A DNA stretch of 16,478 nucleotides. Source: Porphyromonas sp. Its GTDB lineage: Bacteria > Bacteroidota > Bacteroidia > Bacteroidales > Porphyromonadaceae. The notes below the pieces were generated by a model. That model saw nothing but the letters and a program-made list of their open reading frames with translations. It did not search any database and was not told where the DNA came from. Shown in pieces: positions 12,923-16,478 of this stretch (positions are counted from its first letter, which is position 1; each line of letters begins with the position of its first letter). The stretch is taken from positions 1-16,478 of the forward strand of contig JASBZK010000039.1 in assembly GCA_029983505.1 (NCBI GenBank), given 5' to 3'. The position numbers and the translations under genes were made by a program.

Positions 12923-15900
12923 TTGGCACCCTCATCCTTACAAGCGCTAAGCAAACTTTTTGGAGAAAAAGAGAGCTTCAAAAAACTGAGCTCCAAACTG
13001 AATGCCAAGAAGATCCGTCTCTCGGGACTTCAGGGCTCCGCCGTCGCGTTTTTGCTCGACCGGCTCCGTCACCCCGTCCTCTGCATCTCCAAGGACGAAG
13101 AGGCAGCGGGGTATCTCTTTGGGGATCTCTCTGCCATCAAAGGCGGAGACTCCGACCTCCTCTTTTTCCCCTCCCTCTACCGCAGAGGCATCCGTTTCGG
13201 GCAGAAAGACGGCGCCAATGAGGTCCTCCGAAGCGAAGTCGTCGAGCGTCTGATAGGAGGTAAGGACGGTTTGCCGAAAATAATCGTCACCTACCCCTCT
13301 GCACTTCTCGAAGGGCTGCCGAAAAAAGCCGACTACGCCGAGAAGCGGATGGAATTGAAAGTCGGCGACACGATTCTGAGGAAAGAATTTCGCGAGAAGC
13401 TCTGGGACTTGGGGTTCGAGGAAGTGGACTATGTCTATGCCCCGGGACAGTTTGCCGTGCGCGGCAGCCTCTTTGACATTTTCTCGTACGCTTACGACCG
13501 CCCCATACGCCTCGACTTCTTCGGTGACGACCTCGAGACAATACGTCCGTTTGACCCCGAGACGCAGCTCTCGGCCGGCACACAGGACTCGGTGACCATT
13601 CTCGCCGACCTATCCACAAACGGGTCCGGGAACCTCGACTCCCTGCTCTCCCTTTTGCCCAAAGATACCCGCGTGTACATCGGAGGATGGGACTACCTCA
13701 GCGGTGACCTCTCGGAGACCCACACGCTTCCGCCTGTGCATCCGGAGGATAATGAGTTCCAAACCCTCGGCGAGCTGCAGGCACGACTCATCCGACCGGA
13801 CTTGCTGATGAAGGACTTGGAGGGCTTCCACATCTTGGCGGAAAGCGTCCCGATGGATCTCGACAAAGTCTGGACAGAGGTCGATTTCTTGGAGACACCG
13901 GAGCCGCTTTTTCACAAGCAGTTCGACCTCCTCTCCCGCACCATCTCGGAGTACCGGTCGGAGGGCTATGAGGTCGGCATTATGAGCAACCAGGAGAGCC
14001 AAATCAGGCGTCTTGAGAGCATCCTCTCCGAGCAGCCCGAGAAGACCCGCTTCACCCCCATAAGCCCCACCCTTCACGGCGGCTTCATCGACAAAGAGAT
14101 GAGAGTGGCACTCTTCTCCGACCACACCATCTTCGAGCGCTTTCACAGCTATAAGCTCAAGAGCGACCGTATCCGAAGCAAAAGCGCCGCCCTTACTCTG
14201 AAGGAGCTAAAGAGCTTCGAGTACGGAGACTATATCGTCCACGTGAACCACGGGATCGGCACCTTCGGAGGCCTCTTTACCATAGAGAAGAACGGGATGC
14301 CGCAAGAGGTCGTCCGACTGAATTACAAGGACGGGGACAGCATCTACGTCTCGATCCATTCGCTCAACCACATCTCCAAGTACAAGAGCAAGGACAACGA
14401 CGAGCCGCCCCGCCTCTCCAAGCTCGGCAGCGGTGCCTGGGAGAAAGTGAAGGACAGGACCAAGAAGAAGGTCAAAGACATCGCCAGAGACCTCATCAAG
14501 CTCTACGCCAAGAGGCTCCAAGAGAAAGGGTTTGCCTTCAGTCCCGACACTTATTTGCAGAAGGAGCTTGAGTCGAGCTTCCAATACGAAGACACGCCGG
14601 ACCAGGAGAAAGCCACCCAGGACGTCAAGAGAGATATGGAGCGCCCGATTCCTATGGATCGACTGATTTGCGGGGACGTAGGCTTCGGAAAGACAGAGGT
14701 CGCCATCCGCGCCGCCTTCAAAGCCGTCAGCGACTCCAAGCAGGTAGCCGTCATGGTGCCCACTACGGTACTCGCCTACCAGCATTACCGTACCTTTTCC
14801 AAGCGTCTCTCGGGCTTCCCCGCGACCGTCGCCTACCTCACGCAGTCCAAAAGCCCCAAAGAGAAAAAAGAGATCCTCTCGGACCTCGCCTCTGGAAAGA
14901 CAGACATCATCATCGGCACGCACCTTCTGACAGGGAAAAACGTCAAGTACAAAGACCTTGGGTTGCTCATCATTGATGAAGAGCAGAAGTTCGGCGTAAG
15001 TGTAAAGGAGAAACTAAGGAGCACACGCGCCCACATCGACACACTCACGATGTCGGCCACACCTATACCGCGTACACTCCAATTCTCGCTCCTCGGCGCA
15101 CGCGACCTCTCCAACATCCTCACCCCTCCGCCCAACCGGTACCCGATACGCACCGAGAGAGCGACGTACTCCCCGGAAGTCATCGCCGAAGCCATCGGTG
15201 CAGAGCTCGCCCGCGAAGGACAGGTATTTTTCATCCACAACCGCATCCACAATATAGAAGACATTGCCCGGGACATCCGTGCGGCGGTACCCGGGGTACG
15301 CATCGGCATAGCCCACGGACGTCTCCCCGCAAAAGAGATCGAAGAAATCCTCCTCGGCTTCATCAATCACGACTTCGACGTCCTACTTGCCACCTCCATC
15401 GTAGAGAACGGGATCGACGTCCCTAACGCCAACACCATCATCATAAACGACGCCCAGCGCTTCGGGCTCTCCGACCTCCACCAGCTTCGCGGGCGCGTGG
15501 GGCGCGGCACCCAAAAAGCCTACTGCGTCCTCCTGACTCCGAGCCTTCACCTCCTCTCGCCAAATGCCAAACGCAGACTGGAGAGCATCACCACTTTCTC
15601 CGACCTCGGCAGCGGCATACAGATCGCGATGCAGGATCTCGACATCAGAGGCGCCGGGAATCTTCTCGGCGCAGAGCAGAGCGGCTTCATCGCCGACCTC
15701 GGCTACGAGACGTACAAACGCATACTCGAGGAGGCTGTGATGGAGCTCAAAAACGACGAATTTGCAGACCTCTTTGAGGAAGAGGACAAAGAGGCCGACC
15801 TCACGCCAAAGACCGGTCGCCGTTTTTATGTCTATGAGACTGTCCTCGACACCGATCTCCCTGCATTCTTCCCACCCTCATACGTCCCCGGAGACGACGA

Positions 15901-16297
15901 ACGCATCAATCTGTATAAGGAACTGGACGGGCTCGAGAACACGGCGGAGCTCAAGAGCTATGAAGGACGGCTTATCAACCGCTTCGGCACCCCACCCCTT
16001 GAGGCTGTGGAGATCCTCAACGTGATGCGCCTCCGACTTTTGGGCAAAAGGGCAGGCATCGAGCGTATACTGCTGAAAAGAAACACCCTCACGCTCCAGC
16101 TCGTCTCCGACCTGAATAGCGGCTACTACAAGAGTAAAGTCTTCGGCAACTTGATGACCGGCGCCGTCGCACCCGACATCGTGGCACGTGTCTCTTTCAA
16201 AGATGAGCGCTCCGGACGCTCCATCACGATTAAGGGTGTCTTCTCCATCTCGGACGCCCTCACGCTGCTCTCCCGTCTCTCCGGGCTCTCCTATTGA
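12923..16297 (+). CDS. mfd: Transcription-repair coupling factor Mfd, 1124 aa
   Basis: Superfamily 2 DNA translocase that removes RNA polymerase stalled at lesions and recruits UvrAB. Domains in order: UvrB-like N-terminal part (about 1-330), CarD-like RNA-polymerase-interaction domain (about 428-500: SFEYGDYIVHVNHGIGTFGG, SIYVSIHSLNHISKYK), helicase lobe 1 with Walker A GDVGFGKTE (584-592) and DEEQ box (685-688), the SATPIPRTLQ motif, lobe 2 ending in QLRGRVGRG, and the C-terminal TRCF domain (RFYVYETVLD to RFGTPPLEAVEILN). Length fits Bacteroidales Mfd. The start is a TTG at 12923: the frame is open only back to a TGA at 12887-12889 and has no ATG upstream, while residues 5-20 (SLQALSKLFGEKESFK) look like a normal Mfd N-terminus. 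Related repeat clusters flank the gene on both sides. Confidence 0.95.
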   Translation: MAPSSLQALSKLFGEKESFKKLSSKLNAKKIRLSGLQGSAVAFLLDRLRHPVLCISKDEEAAGYLFGDLSAIKGGDSDLLFFPSLYRRGIRFGQKDGANEVLRSEVVERLIGGKDGLPKIIVTYPSALLEGLPKKADYAEKRMELKVGDTILRKEFREKLWDLGFEEVDYVYAPGQFAVRGSLFDIFSYAYDRPIRLDFFGDDLETIRPFDPETQLSAGTQDSVTILADLSTNGSGNLDSLLSLLPKDTRVYIGGWDYLSGDLSETHTLPPVHPEDNEFQTLGELQARLIRPDLLMKDLEGFHILAESVPMDLDKVWTEVDFLETPEPLFHKQFDLLSRTISEYRSEGYEVGIMSNQESQIRRLESILSEQPEKTRFTPISPTLHGGFIDKEMRVALFSDHTIFERFHSYKLKSDRIRSKSAALTLKELKSFEYGDYIVHVNHGIGTFGGLFTIEKNGMPQEVVRLNYKDGDSIYVSIHSLNHISKYKSKDNDEPPRLSKLGSGAWEKVKDRTKKKVKDIARDLIKLYAKRLQEKGFAFSPDTYLQKELESSFQYEDTPDQEKATQDVKRDMERPIPMDRLICGDVGFGKTEVAIRAAFKAVSDSKQVAVMVPTTVLAYQHYRTFSKRLSGFPATVAYLTQSKSPKEKKEILSDLASGKTDIIIGTHLLTGKNVKYKDLGLLIIDEEQKFGVSVKEKLRSTRAHIDTLTMSATPIPRTLQFSLLGARDLSNILTPPPNRYPIRTERATYSPEVIAEAIGAELAREGQVFFIHNRIHNIEDIARDIRAAVPGVRIGIAHGRLPAKEIEEILLGFINHDFDVLLATSIVENGIDVPNANTIIINDAQRFGLSDLHQLRGRVGRGTQKAYCVLLTPSLHLLSPNAKRRLESITTFSDLGSGIQIAMQDLDIRGAGNLLGAEQSGFIADLGYETYKRILEEAVMELKNDEFADLFEEEDKEADLTPKTGRRFYVYETVLDTDLPAFFPPSYVPGDDERINLYKELDGLENTAELKSYEGRLINRFGTPPLEAVEILNVMRLRLLGKRAGIERILLKRNTLTLQLVSDLNSGYYKSKVFGNLMTGAVAPDIVARVSFKDERSGRSITIKGVFSISDALTLLSRLSGLSY

Positions 16298-16318
16298 TGT
16301 ACCGGGGAAAGGGGTACA
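16298..16318 (+). terminator. Hairpin immediately after mfd
   Basis: Stem TGTACC / GGTACA (16298-16303 / 16313-16318), loop GGGGAAAGG, starting right at the end of the stop codon. The 3' arm is part of a dispersed-repeat copy. No strong T tract follows, so it may stabilise the mRNA end rather than terminate. Confidence 0.35.
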
Positions 16319-16396
16319 GACCAAAACCTTTTCCTATGCCTGTACCTTTTCCCTTTTTCGGTCCGTATCTCGCGATCGTCTCGGTCGTACCAAGAT
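16311..16396. repeat. Cluster of dispersed-repeat modules downstream of mfd
   Basis: GGGGTACAGACCAAAA (16311-16326) is the reverse complement of 12871-12886 without mismatch over 15-16 bases. GCCTGTACC recurs at 16338-16346. GGTCCGTATCTCGCG (16360-16374) ends 17 nt later in CGTACCAAGA (16386-16395), giving a 32-bp unit like 12805-12837. The rest of the window end holds a 7-bp hairpin (16402-16408 / 16414-16420, one G-U) and no gene. Confidence 0.6.
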
Positions 16397-16478
16397 TTTG
16401 CCTCCCGCTTGGAGTGGGAGACAAAGCGAGAAGGTGCCGCCTCGCATCAAAGACCGGAGGGTCTGAGTTCCCGATATA

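Overview
The window looks like a chromosomal housekeeping segment from a member of the Bacteroidota, most likely Bacteroidales and close to Porphyromonas. The reasons are: genes lack Shine-Dalgarno sites at sensible spacing; the best promoter (upstream of serC) has the Bacteroidota TTG / TAnnTTTG form; SerA is the short Bacteroidales type with a KKMGAQT motif; the order is serC-serA-DUF1015; and YebC starts in the MGRAFEFRKARK style. The lineage call is inference. No plasmid, phage, CRISPR, rRNA or tRNA feature was recognised.

Layout. Positions 1-443 hold no gene but are crowded with structure: a G-rich tract, two GC-rich hairpins, a 92-nt sequence that folds into a near-perfect three-way junction, and a 178-bp segment bounded by 13-bp inverted repeats. 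A small gene of unknown function (444-920, minus) diverges from a TPR protein with a cold-shock-like domain (1112-2572, plus). All further genes are on the plus strand: rarA (2800-4131), the serine cluster serC-serA-DUF1015 (4241-7513), aspA (7631-9070), pheT-yebC (9380-12635) and mfd (12923-16297).

How the genes fit together. SerC and SerA carry out the first two steps of serine synthesis from 3-phosphoglycerate in reverse map order (SerA first, then SerC). The DUF1015 protein is tightly linked to them and has no settled function. AspA deaminates aspartate to fumarate. PheT is the beta subunit of phenylalanyl-tRNA synthetase; no alpha subunit is in the window. YebC follows it at 55 bp. RarA and Mfd both belong to DNA repair and replication-fork or transcription-conflict handling, but are not adjacent.

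The genes are ordinary. What stands out is the intergenic DNA, which is a mosaic of short shared modules. The main one is a family around GGT(A/C)(C/T)GT(A/G)TCTCG, found in the gaps before 444, between aspA and pheT, between yebC and mfd, and after mfd, in both orientations and often paired as hairpins. mfd is flanked on both sides by the same modules. A second module (TTCGGACTTTTGACA) is shared between positions 350 and 2604.
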